Of a stretch of DNA of 64,000 nt, positions 1 through 9,800 are shown one piece after another. Within the stretch, counting starts at the first letter, position 1. Each line of letters opens with the position of its first letter. The stretch comes from Protonemura montana. Taxonomy: Eukaryota > Arthropoda > Insecta > Plecoptera > Nemouridae. Made by a program: the position numbers and the translations under genes. The notes under the pieces are model-generated. The model saw only the letters and a list, made by a program, of their open reading frames with translations. It did not search any database and was not told the origin of the DNA. The stretch lies in contig OX387610.1 in NCBI GenBank assembly GCA_947568835.1, positions 5,186,001 through 5,250,000 on the forward strand. The letters are read 5' to 3'.

Positions 1-409
1 ATATATATATTTAAATTAAGTTATATTTCTAGTTCTGGTTCAGATTTGGTTCACGTTTGGTTTGGTGGCACGGTATTAAAAGAAAAATGTTTACACTGAT
101 TGCAAATATCCAAATTAAAAATAATTAAAATAGGACTACAAATCCCACACAATTGTCTGCATGGATAATACGTTATTTTTTGTCATGAAAAACAGAAAAA
201 ATAAATAAAAAGGATTAAAAATGAACACATGTAATTGTAACAACAACAATTTTATCCCCATCTGGCCCTCTCGTGAATCAACAAAAGTACAATAGATACC
301 TATTGCACGTTATCCACACAGCGACCCTCTACAGCGAAATTATTAAAATAATCTCGATCCGAATCGTGGATCCATGAAATTCAGTGCCAAATTACCGAAA
401 AAACAACAA

Positions 410-643
410 TCAATTCACGAGCCGTGACATTGAGAACGCTATCACCACTGAAATCGCTACACAATTTCGCTCATTAAACGTGGAACCTTCAAAATGTAGC
501 GCTCTGCAGTTTTGTCCTCCATTCATTATCACATCCAGTAATTGGCGGAGCTTCTTGTGAGAACCAAATACAGTGAAGTCATCTCTGGAAATGGTTGGGC
601 CTGGGAATTGGCGACTGGCGGCGTTAGCGATAACAGCGTCCAT
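410..643 (-). CDS. Possible small ORF, 77 aa, unrecognised
   Basis: An ATG-started reading frame in a strong context (AACCATGG) runs 77 codons to a TGA. I recognise no domain. The middle part (FTVFGSHKKLRQLLDVI) is protein-like, but there is no second exon, no polyadenylation signal and no homology I can name. It could be a first exon or a chance ORF. A short plus-strand ORF overlaps it and looks weaker. Confidence 0.25.
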   Translation of the reverse strand: MDAVIANAASRQFPGPTISRDDFTVFGSHKKLRQLLDVIMNGGQNCRALHFEGSTFNERNCVAISVVIAFSMSRLVN

Positions 644-689
644 GGTTTTAAAAGCGGTAAGAACATTTTAATTGAAAGTTTCCAGAAAT

Positions 690-1060
690 TAATCAACACT
701 GCGCTGAATCAGGTATTATATTGGTGACCATCATGACCAGTTCTGTTCGGAAGAGAGTAGAGGGATGAAAGTTAGTGCAGTAACATCACTCGCCTTGCTT
801 ATCAACCTCTCGACAGCATGGATTTGTGGAGAAATCCTGATGTTTGCGTTGTACCGTTCTTCGGAAGGGATGTTAAGTCGGTGTTTCCCTTAGTGCTCTT
901 CGACAGGATTAGGTTACATGTCGACACCGTGTTTCCCCTGCGCCCTTCTAGGCTACAATCTGTTCAACGTAATTTCAACCAACTCATTCACTAACACCAT
1001 TTAACTAGTGTCACATAACCTGTGGCTGAAGCAGTCTGCCGTTAAACGCTACAACTTAAG
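690..1060 (+). repeat. 5S-rRNA-headed SINE copy, 5' end degraded
   Basis: It begins in the 5S-like part (CACTGCGCTGAATCAGG, then GGTGACCATC) and continues through the shared body: CTGTTCGG, a GTACCGTTCTTCGGAAGGG hairpin, the CTCTTCGACAGG block, and a tail ending GCCGTTAAACGC. The order of blocks matches the other copies in the window, with about 15-20% visible divergence. Confidence 0.85.
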
Positions 1061-1117
1061 CAATCATCAACCAATCAACAAATTAATCAATCGCAATCAA
1101 TCTAGTCCCATTTGAAA

Positions 1118-1345
1118 TCTTATTTAAATTGCAAACGCTTGCAATGCGCGGGGTGCCGGCATTACTTTTATACTTACTTGGATGCAAATAGCTTTCGTAT
1201 ATTATTATTATGAACACTATAATCGTCTCTAACCGTCTCTAACCGTCTGTGCCCAACGTTCCCTTTTGGACATCAATTTTTGAGACGGTTGTGGTGTTGA
1301 TAATAATAAAATACCCCGCGCATTGCAAGCGTTTGCAATTTAAAT
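1118..1345. mobile_element. MITE-like element with nested inverted repeats
   Basis: The left end (AAATTGCAAACGCTTGCAAT, then GCGCGGGG) returns as its reverse complement at the right end (about 1312-1345). Inside it lies a second inverted pair: TATTATTATGAACACTATAA on the left, and a block reading CATCAATTTTTGAGACGG then TGATAATAATA on the right. The tRNA-like core found between these inner arms elsewhere (52.4, 62.8 kb) is replaced here by a short tract with repeated TCTCTAACCG. Confidence 0.7.
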
Positions 1346-1485
1346 ATGATTTCATCTAAAAGCTTTTGTAAATATTTTTTCATGCTTAGTTATTTAGTCT
1401 TTTTGTTTTCCCAACTAGTTTTTTAAACATTCCTAAAAATAATATGACATAAAAAAGATATTTGAAAATCCTTATTCCTTTCTAG

Positions 1486-2445
1486 CCATCCTTCGAGGCG
1501 TCGACAACTCCAACAAAGAAAGACAACGTCGAATTCCGCCGACGTCGCATCATAATCCTCTTTACGACGTCCACCGACCTTCCAGCGCCACCAATGCCAA
1601 CCCTGGCACCGGTCCCGGCACCAGTACCGGTACCAACGACGCTCCCTGCCACGCTGCCCACCACGGCACGACCAGTCATCCCTGGACCGATCCCAAGTAT
1701 TCCAGGACCACTACCGGGTCCCATACCAACAGTCCCACTACCGTTGCCAACTATACCAGTTGTACCACTACCGACCTTGCCAACAACACTTCGACCAAGC
1801 GTACCAGGTCCTATTCCAAGCGTCCCTGGTCCACTTCCAACGGTGCCTCTGCCGTTGCCAACTGTACCAGGATTACCACCAACAACCTTGCCAACAACAC
1901 TTCGACCAGTCATTCCAGGACCTCCGGGTCCTATACCAAGCGTCCCAGGTCCCATACCAAGCGTCCCAGGTCCACTTCCAACGGTGTCTCTGCCGTTGCC
2001 AACTGTACCAGGATTACCACCAACAACCTTGCCAACAACACTTCGACCAGTCATTCCAGGACCTCCGGGTCCTATACCAAGCGTCCCAGGTCCCATACCA
2101 AGCGTCCCAGGTCCTATACCAAGCGTCCCAGGTCCTGTACCAACACCCCCGGTAGTAACGCTACCTACGACACCTCGTCCAATCCTTCCTGGATCTATTC
2201 CTAGTGTTCCCGGAACAGTTCCAGGACCTCTACCTAGTGTACCTCTCCCTTCTCTGCCACTCCCAGTTCCAACTCTGCCCGGGACTACTCCGCAGGGAAT
2301 TCCAACTGTTCTGACGACGGTGCGGCCACCAGCAGTGACTGGAACGCCAGGATTTACTTTGCCTCCTGGATTGTCATTGCCTTCTGGGTTTACACTTCCT
2401 ACAGGATTGACACTTCCTCCTGGAATCACGCTACCTCCGGGATAA
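1486..2445 (+). CDS. Proline-rich repetitive protein, last exon
   Basis: This is the terminal exon of a probable structural or secreted protein of unknown function. It starts after a good acceptor (TCCTTTCTAG, 1476-1485) and stays open in phase 0 for 319 codons to a TAA; AATAAA lies at 2596-2601. After a short basic stretch (EFRRRRIII) the protein is almost entirely Pro with Val, Leu, Thr, Gly, Ser and Ile. It is built from degenerate units PGPIPSVPG, PLPTVPLPLPTVPG and TTLPTTLRPVIPG, with two near-identical copies of a roughly 50-residue block. The C-terminus changes to repeats of the TLPPGLSLPSGF type. Such low-complexity proteins are typical of extracellular matrix, cuticle or adhesive material, but nothing specific identifies it. 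No upstream coding exon or signal peptide could be placed; a SINE and a MITE fill the preceding 800 bp. The first internal Met is codon 37 (1594). Confidence 0.6.
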   Translation, partial: PSFEASTTPTKKDNVEFRRRRIIILFTTSTDLPAPPMPTLAPVPAPVPVPTTLPATLPTTARPVIPGPIPSIPGPLPGPIPTVPLPLPTIPVVPLPTLPTTLRPSVPGPIPSVPGPLPTVPLPLPTVPGLPPTTLPTTLRPVIPGPPGPIPSVPGPIPSVPGPLPTVSLPLPTVPGLPPTTLPTTLRPVIPGPPGPIPSVPGPIPSVPGPIPSVPGPVPTPPVVTLPTTPRPILPGSIPSVPGTVPGPLPSVPLPSLPLPVPTLPGTTPQGIPTVLTTVRPPAVTGTPGFTLPPGLSLPSGFTLPTGLTLPPGITLPPG

Positions 2446-2595
2446 TAACTTTGTTACGTGGATCATAAATGTAAAAATTTGCTGTACAGTTTAGTGCTAA
2501 ATTTTTGTCGGTAAGTTGTGTGAAAAAACATTATGGACTGCAAAAAGAATAAGAAAGATGAGGCAAACATCTAAACTATACTTAGTTGGATGACC

Positions 2596-2601
2596 AATAA
2601 A
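2596..2601 (+). terminator. Polyadenylation signal AATAAA
   Basis: A canonical hexamer about 150 nt after the stop of the proline-rich exon, suggesting the transcript ends near 2620. Confidence 0.55.
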
Positions 2602-2849
2602 GACTAAGTACTCTTAAAGTCACTTTCGAGGGCGTTATTGTTCAAAAAGAAGCTGCCTCTGCATAACATTCAGCCACCAGCAACAACTGCAAGGTAGATT
2701 TTTTAGCCAAATTGTTTATTCTTGACGAACCATATTGAAAAGTTGAAACAACTGATGTGATTTTAAGATTTTTTTTTTATATTTACCCTGAAATATTCCT
2801 GAACAAACGTAACACAAAATTTTTGGTTTGCTCCCTATTATTTTTTTTG

Positions 2850-3205
2850 TAAATCATATAACCATTACGTTTAGAGGCAAATTAAGAAGACCACCGTTTA
2901 TTTTACTGCAGAGCAAACGAGCCGTCAACACAATGGTAACAGAGGATAAAACCCGATGGGGCGCGCGGCCGACCATTTTAACAAAATCTCCAATGATATC
3001 TTGAAAATATCGATATAGGTTTGTCAATCGTAGAGGTTGGCATTTATAAAGATTAATTGAGGGCAAACCAGTCCCAAATGCAAGAAATCTGCGGGATATA
3101 ACGAAATAGAATTTCTTAACACTCGAAACGACAGTGACTCCACCTGGTAGCATCCTCTATTTGTCGCGGTAAAGTACTCATTTGGCGGCCATTTTTTGCT
3201 GACAC
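2850..3205. repeat. Diverged interspersed repeat, family R1
   Basis: The segment contains the blocks GCAAACGAGCCG, CCCGATGG, AAAATATCGAT, CAATCGTAGAGGTTGGC and ACAGTGACTCCACCT in a fixed order. Similar orders recur at 6.4, 14.2 and 31.5 kb and in the opposite orientation at 25.2 kb. No protein-coding potential was seen. An ORF inside it (2854-3153, minus) is part of the repeat. Confidence 0.6.
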
Positions 3206-3209
3206 AGTT

Positions 3210-3770
3210 ACATTGGTGTCATGGTAGTATCATTATTCTATGGCAGTACGGTGAAATTGAATATTTTACAACTATGCTCACAGTAAAGTTTGTGTACACA
3301 CGTTTTCATTTCACTCTGTTGTAATTTTTATCTTTTTCCTAATAGAACAATCATGTTTATTCCATCAGTGATCTCATATTGGAAAAGTATTTTGAGAAAA
3401 TCATCTAAAAAACTTTCAAAGCGATGTATCACCCCTTAGAATTTCTGAACTGCTTGCGAAAAGATTCAAGAAGGTTGTCATTAAAAGAAAGAAAAAAAAA
3501 TCCAATCTGTGAATTGTTCTTTTCCTCTCTTTGTAATGCCACCTTTAGAAATCTTTCCAATTTGCTCAACACAAAAGACACTTCTACCTCCTTCTCTGGA
3601 ATCTTCAGATTTTTTGGGTCACATCTGTGAGAAAGTCAACAATGGCAAGCAACTTCTTGGAAAACGTCGATGTTTTTCTCGAGATTGCTACAAATAGAGA
3701 CAGGTGTGTGATATTCTGTGACTAGGTAAAGATGTGACTTTGAGGAGAGTTCTGAAAATTCCATCAGTGC
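3210..3770. other. No gene recognised
   Basis: AT-rich DNA with two short overlapping plus-strand ORFs (around 3424-3697) that share no features with known proteins. I see nothing else here. Confidence 0.4.
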
Positions 3771-3774
3771 TAGA

Positions 3775-3865
3775 AAACGGTTTGGCGTTTTAGAAACACC
3801 GGTTCTCGAGAGATCACCAAAGTTAAGCAACACAGCGTTGGATCATACGTATCCATAGCCGTAAT
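3775..3865 (+). repeat. 5S-derived SINE head fragment
   Basis: ACGGTTTGGCGTTTTAGAAA, then CCGGTTCTCGAGAGATCACC and AAGTTAAGCAACAC: only the 5S-like head remains. Confidence 0.75.
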
Positions 3866-3869
3866 GTAA

Positions 3870-4535
3870 ACGGCATAACAGCATATGGCACAAAGTGGCC
3901 AAAAGTTGACTTTTTTTAAAGCTTCAGCCAGCAAATATATTTTCTCCACAAATAAATACATATGGATAATTATATGCATTACCTACTGACATAAAGAGAA
4001 GTCCCTTTCATTCTCTCTATTTTGAAGATTTCTATGGTTAAATGTGTTTAAGTTTTACCTTTACTGCGTTCGTAGATGTGTGTTTTACAAGTTTTATTTG
4101 CATAATTTATAAATTACAAAGTTATTTGACTGTCGAAAATAGAATGACATTTAATTATTTTTTGCCATCTGTATTCACATTGTTAGTTTCAACGAAGCTT
4201 TATTTAATATGTTAACGATTTCATATTACTACCGATGTATCTTGCAGTGTTTTTATGACCTACCCATTCAGAGGTTACCTTTGTAATAACCTTTCGACGA
4301 GCAAGCAGTGTGTTTGTAGATGTCGGTTGGCTCAAGCTCTGTTTTTGACCCCTCCATTGCTAGGACAATCAATCGCCGCTTGTGCCTTCCATTCAACCAT
4401 ACGAATGTATAGATACAACAATAAAAAGGTTATTATGATCTTTCTCATAGAATGTATACCAACATTTCTTTGTGTTGAAACATCAGGATACAAAACAGAC
4501 AGTTCTTTTAATTTTAATAAGTGATGAGATGGTTT
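3870..4535. other. No gene recognised
   Basis: AT-rich sequence. A plus-strand ORF of 89 codons (4255-4524) and an opposing one (4332-4553) show no recognisable motif and are not called. Confidence 0.35.
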
Positions 4536-4539
4536 GATT

Positions 4540-4970
4540 ATTGTGTTTAACAACGCATTGTTTTGACAACGGGCCCTGTGGCAATTGTCTAATGGCGTCG
4601 GTGAATGAGTGGATGATGATGAGGATGATGAAAACCCTAACCTAGCCTAGAAGAAATGAGGGAAAACCTGGTGCGGCACGTAGCCTACACCTATCGAATA
4701 GCACCAAGCGGAGCACTGGCTAAACGTCCCTTACGAAGGTCCGTAGAACGCGAACAACAGGATTCCTCCACAAATCCATTAAGTTGAGGGTTTGATAAGC
4801 AAGGCACATTCCGTTGCTGTACTAACTTGTATCCCTCCCACCTCTCCGGAACAGAGGTCATGTATATGACGGTCACCCATCAAATACCTAATCCAGCGCA
4901 GTGTTGCTTAACTTCGGAGATCTCGTGAGAACCAGTGTTTCCAACACGCCAAATCTTTTGGTATGGCATG
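4540..4970 (-). repeat. 5S-rRNA-headed SINE, near full length
   Basis: Read on the minus strand it has the complete order: 5S-like head (CCAACACTGG, GAGATC, AAGTTAAGCAACAC, ATTTGATGGGTGACC), unique body with the CCTTCG hairpin, a GATGATGATGAGGATGATG-type tract, and tail (TTGTCAAAACAATGCGTTG). It is about 430 bp long. Confidence 0.85.
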
Positions 4971-5311
4971 AGACATGATATTTAAATATTTAAGTATTAA
5001 AAATTTATAAAAAATGTCTTACCTGCAATTAATTGACTGCGTTCTTGGCCTATCACTGTTCACTTGCACTTGCCCCCAATAGTTCTATAGAACTGTAATG
5101 TAAAATAAAAAACCTACGAAACTGTCATAGAAACTCTGTATGCTCGATGTGGTCACTGCCTAGTATGACTACGTACTGGCTGCTACAGGAGTGTGCAAAA
5201 CTAGGATTGATGTTATTGTTATTGGGTTTATTGATCCCTACTACCCGCTTCAAAGCTCAGCCTACGGGTATTTAGTAATTCCACCTTTCTGTAACCACTT
5301 ATTCAATTCAC

Positions 5312-5535
5312 CGAACGGTTTGATATGCTGAAAACACTGGTTCTCATGAGATACCGAAGTTGAGCAACACTGCGCTGGGTCAGGTATTGGATGGATGACC
5401 ATTATACACATGACCAGTTCTGTTCGGGAGAGAGGTCGAAGGGATGAAAGTTAGTACAGCAACTTCATTCGCCTTGATTATCAACCTCTCGACAGCATGG
5501 ATTTGTGGAGAAATCCTGTTGTTCGTGTTCGCCAA
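5312..5535 (+). repeat. 5S-derived SINE, 3' truncated
   Basis: The head (CGGTTTGATATGCTG, ACACTGGTTCTCATGAGAT) and proximal body are present. It stops after GGAGAAATCCTGTTGTTC. Confidence 0.8.
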
Positions 5536-5704
5536 ACTATGTTACTAGATTCCAAGGGCTTTTACCATGAGGATAACAACTTTACTGCAAGATGTGTGGG
5601 AGTAAAACTCTGATTTGTGGTTGAAAAATTATTTTAAAAAAAATCAGATTAAAACCTACGTGTTTATTTAAGTAGCAAATTAAATTTTAAAAAAATATTT
5701 TAAT

Positions 5705-5990
5705 TAAATACACGGGTGTGGCATGATGGTTTTAAGGCTCATGTCTACTTGATTTATCTTTAGCACTAGTTTTAGGAAAAACTATTTGAAATGGGTTTTG
5801 AATGCTAAGTAAAGGACAACTAAATTTCCCGACGTTTCATTACATGTAGGTACTATTTACTTCTTCAAGGGTTAGAGCAGTCCTGACAATTTTCCAATAA
5901 CAAAAGAATCACATAAAATTATAACAATTACCTAGTTCAATTTCTAGTGCAGCATGTTTTTGTTTTGATGACAGTGACGATGATCCTTTC
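5705..5990. mobile_element. Half copy of an inverted-repeat MITE family
   Basis: It shares GCTCATGTCTACTTGATTTA, GGAAAAACTATTTGAAATGG and AGGGTTAGAGCAGTCCTGAC with 24.75-25.0 kb and with both arms of the complete copy at 46.5-46.9 kb. Confidence 0.65.
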
Positions 5991-6369
5991 TTGAAGGTCA
6001 ATCATTATGAAATCATAACAACTTTAAATATCAAATATGAATCAAAAATGCAAGTAAATGAAGCCTTAGTCTGTGGTCTTTCAATGCGGTCCCGCACTTC
6101 CTAGGTCTTTACAAATGACCACATGAAGGAGCGAGTAGCGAGACTTCGACAATTTGGTCTTGTAAACTTAGTATTTGTTACTCGCCTTGTAGATAATGGT
6201 TGAAAAAAGTTACTATGTCGTGAAGTGGAAGCTATCTACAAATCTATTTGTGTGAAATTTAGTCACCGTAAGACAAAGCAGACAAAAATAAGTCATATGA
6301 TTTCAGTCCGGACTTGTCACTAGACCCAACCTAACAACATTGGAACAGTGCACCATAAATCCGTAATCT

Positions 6370-6700
6370 TTGTTAGATAAACCGCTGGTGTAAAACGTTC
6401 TGCTGAGTAAACGAGGCTGGCAACACGTGGTAACGGTACGTGTCACCCGATGGCGCTCACGTCCGTTCTTTTTAACAAACCTCTACAATGACGACTGAAA
6501 ATATCGATGAATATATATATCAATCGTTGAGGTTGGCGATAAATTGAAAAGTCAGTCTAAAATTCAAGTAATCTGCGAGAAACAATCGAATCAAATATCT
6601 AAAGAATCAAAACAACAGTGACTCAATTATTTTGTTGGTAGAGTTGTTGTCGGTTGGTATTTTTCCTAAAAAAAAAATGCTTTAAATTAGCACTGAGACT
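6370..6700. repeat. Diverged interspersed repeat, family R1
   Basis: Same block order as 2850-3205: AAACGAGGCTGGCAACACG, CACCCGATGGCG, GAAAATATCGATG, CAATCGTTGAGGTTGGCG, ACAGTGACTC. Confidence 0.6.
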
Positions 6701-6814
6701 CTGACTTACAGTAAACCCAATGGTAGAATCAGCGGTAATTAAATAATTAATGTATATAAGGAGCCTAGACTTGCAAGAAGGCTCCACTGTAGACTCTGTG
6801 GGCATCTTAACTCT

Positions 6815-9800
6815 TCAAGCCGCTAGTCGATGATGCGTCCACTCATTGGCTGAACTCCTTACGTAGACGATGCGGTCTGCGATTGTGTTGCCCACTGCCG
6901 AGTAATATTCGAACACATCTGGTACTAGTTTGTATCCGATCCTGAAACCGAAGAAACATGTGTTAATTGTGTTTAACGACGCACTGGCTGGACTGCTAGG
7001 AAAATGTAAATGTGGGTAAGACATTGGGAAGGAAAGCAAAACACAGTAGGAGAGAAATGAATTTAAATTGATAGCAAAATAATTAGGAAAGAAAGAGATT
7101 GGGATTGTAGAAAAAGGTGTTGAAGTGGAATGTGCAAGGGACAGCTAAGGCTTTCACTGGCTAGTCTCGTACCCAAGGCAAGGTGCTAGCGAGTGATCCG
7201 AGACAATAGCCAGTGTGTACCCTTAGCTTTCTACTTGCAGCCCCTAAACCATGTGGCCGGTCACGTGACCGTCACGTGACCGGCCAGAAGTAGTCTATAA
7301 GACGGGCCACTGGCCGGGGAGAACATTGCTCTGCATTCGGTCGACTGGAACGCACAAGTGGACAAGGGTGTCCTGGAACTTGTACGTGTCGACGAGCCTG
7401 TGTGTGTACTTATAATCTGTGGAATAAATATATACTCGAAAGTCAGTGCTGTGTTGTGCTTATAACCCCGATGAGTGACTGTCCCATTCGCCACAAATGG
7501 AATTATTGGTATGGACGAAAAAGTTATGAAAAATGTATAAAGTTATAGGGAATTGATAAAGGAGGGGGTGTGAATTGAAGAATGGAAGGGAATGCTCAGA
7601 CACTGTTGTAATTGTATTAATATGTTTGAAATGTATATTTATAAACAACGAATTGGGTTTAGGTTAAGTGTTAAGGTGTAAAGAAGTGACCTGAAATGTA
7701 TCGGTCAACGTTACAGGTTCGTGTGCATTAGAAACGTTTGTAAGATCTAGAAATAATCATAAGGCAAAGTTTCTGTGCGGCTAAATTAACTACTACAGTT
7801 AATACTCCTAGTTAAAGACTCATAACCTACATCACAGCAATCAAATACTTATTTTTGTATATAAACCACTGGTTGCTTTTTGTACTGAACAACCCAAAGC
7901 CGGGCATGCTTATTTAGCCCTGTTTTAAGAAATCTAAAACGTTGATTTACCCATAAAAGCTGATTTTTAATGGGTAAATAGGCGCTAAACATATTTCAAA
8001 AACCCCTAGGGTGTTTCTGGGTAGGGTGCCTATCTAGTTATCCGATTTTTTTCTGTGATAATTTAGTAGCTATTAATTTACTTTTACCTAAAAGTTAGCT
8101 TCTAAGATTAAGAAAACCATTAAATGGATTGATTGATATTTTGTGTTTAGCGGGGCACATTTATTTATTTATTTATTTATTTTATTTGTGGTGTGAGGCG
8201 ACGCACTGTTTTGACATCTGGCCATGCGGCACTGGTCTAATAGTGTCGGTGAATGAGTGGATGATGATGAGGATGATGATAAACCTAACCTAGCCTAGAA
8301 GGGAGGAGGGGAAACCCGGTACCGGCACGTGGCCTACTCCTGTCGAAGAGCACCAAGGGGACCACCGGCTTAACGTCCCTTCCGAAGGACGGTACAACTC
8401 GAACAACAGGATTCCTCCACTAATCCATGCTGTCGAGAGGATAATAAGCAAGGCGAGAGAAGTTGCTGTACTAACTTGTTCATCGGCTTGAAGTTAATCA
8501 CATTTATGAAAAGGAAATATAAATGGGTCAAAATTTAAATTCATATTTCGCTATTTGTCATTATAAGAGACGGGAAGTTATTAAAACCAGTGATGTGGAT
8601 GTAACAAAACTGTGTCATTTTCCAATTGAAATGCTATTTTCGGTAATCAGCTAATTGGCTCAATTTTGAAACAAGAAATTTACATGTCGTTTGCTGCAGA
8701 TGTCCTAATTCTCACAAACAATGTCGATGACATGAATTGAAAATATTAGAAAAAGCAATTGTTTCAAAACTCATCGTGCAATCCTGCCATCCATTAGTAA
8801 TGCACTTAGCAAAAATGTAAGAAAAGTTTCTTAAAAGAAAGAAAACGAATTAAATTAGTGTTTTCCAGGAATCACTTTGGTATAGTTTTTCATTGCGGAG
8901 GTGGTACCAAAAGTTAAAAATTAAACCTATATTCCTCAAAACTTTGATTTTGAATCAAGCCCTTTTCTCAGACGTTTTCTAGCGTAAATTATAAACCTAA
9001 GGTTTATCCTTGGTTATGTAGCGGTGAAAGGAGCGCTGATCTCAAATAACCTGGATAGAGCATAGGATCCAGCCAGGTGATCTCAAATAACCTGGATAGA
9101 GCATAGGATCCAGCCAGCTGATTTCAAATAGCCTGGATAGAGCATAGGATCCAGCCAGCTGATCTTAAATAACCTGGATAGAGCATAGGATCCAGCCAGC
9201 TGATCTCAAATAACCTGGATAGCATAGGTGAGGGTCGTTGGTTGATTGGATGATAATTAGCCTAACTAAGCCTAAAAGGATGAAAGAGAAACCCGGTTCC
9301 GGCACTTAGCCTACTCCTGTCGAAGAGTGGACCAATGGCTTTGTTTTTCCAGTGTTTTATTAGCGAAACCTTACAGAGTATAAAATTGTCTGCAAGGGAA
9401 CTGTGTTTTACTGTATTGCTCTGTGCTGAAAAGATCTGCTCCCCTAAAAAGAGCTTAAAGTCTCTACGTGTCGATGAGGCACGGCTCGCCACCTGCAGGA
9501 GATGACGAGCCGTCAACTCATACCATGGTTCTGAAAACAACCACTTAACCAATTCCCTGCAACTCAGTTTTCAGGAATGTATTTGTGGTTGAAACTTCAA
9601 AGCATATTTGCTCTCAAAACAGTCTGGGAATCTTACTACTTACGACTTGTATCAAGAAATCAGTGAGTGGGTTTAAATTAGATTGAAGCATTTTGAAAAG
9701 TCTAATGGAAAACGGGAGTTGATTCTAAAATTTAAGTAAGCAGTTCAGAAATAACTTAATAAATGGAAGGGGAGCTAGACTGGAAAAATTTGCAACTGAA

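Noticed and set aside
1482..2429. 315-codon Gly-rich ORF on the minus strand
   Set aside because: It is the antisense shadow of the proline-rich exon; Pro codons read backwards give Gly. The plus frame has a splice acceptor and a polyadenylation signal, the minus frame has neither.
3775..3865. Possible true 5S rRNA gene (also the heads at 25.86, 30.78 and 43.88 kb)
   Set aside because: The match covers only the internal promoter part. The 5' and 3' ends of 5S rRNA that should pair are absent, and the sequence continues into a common SINE body.
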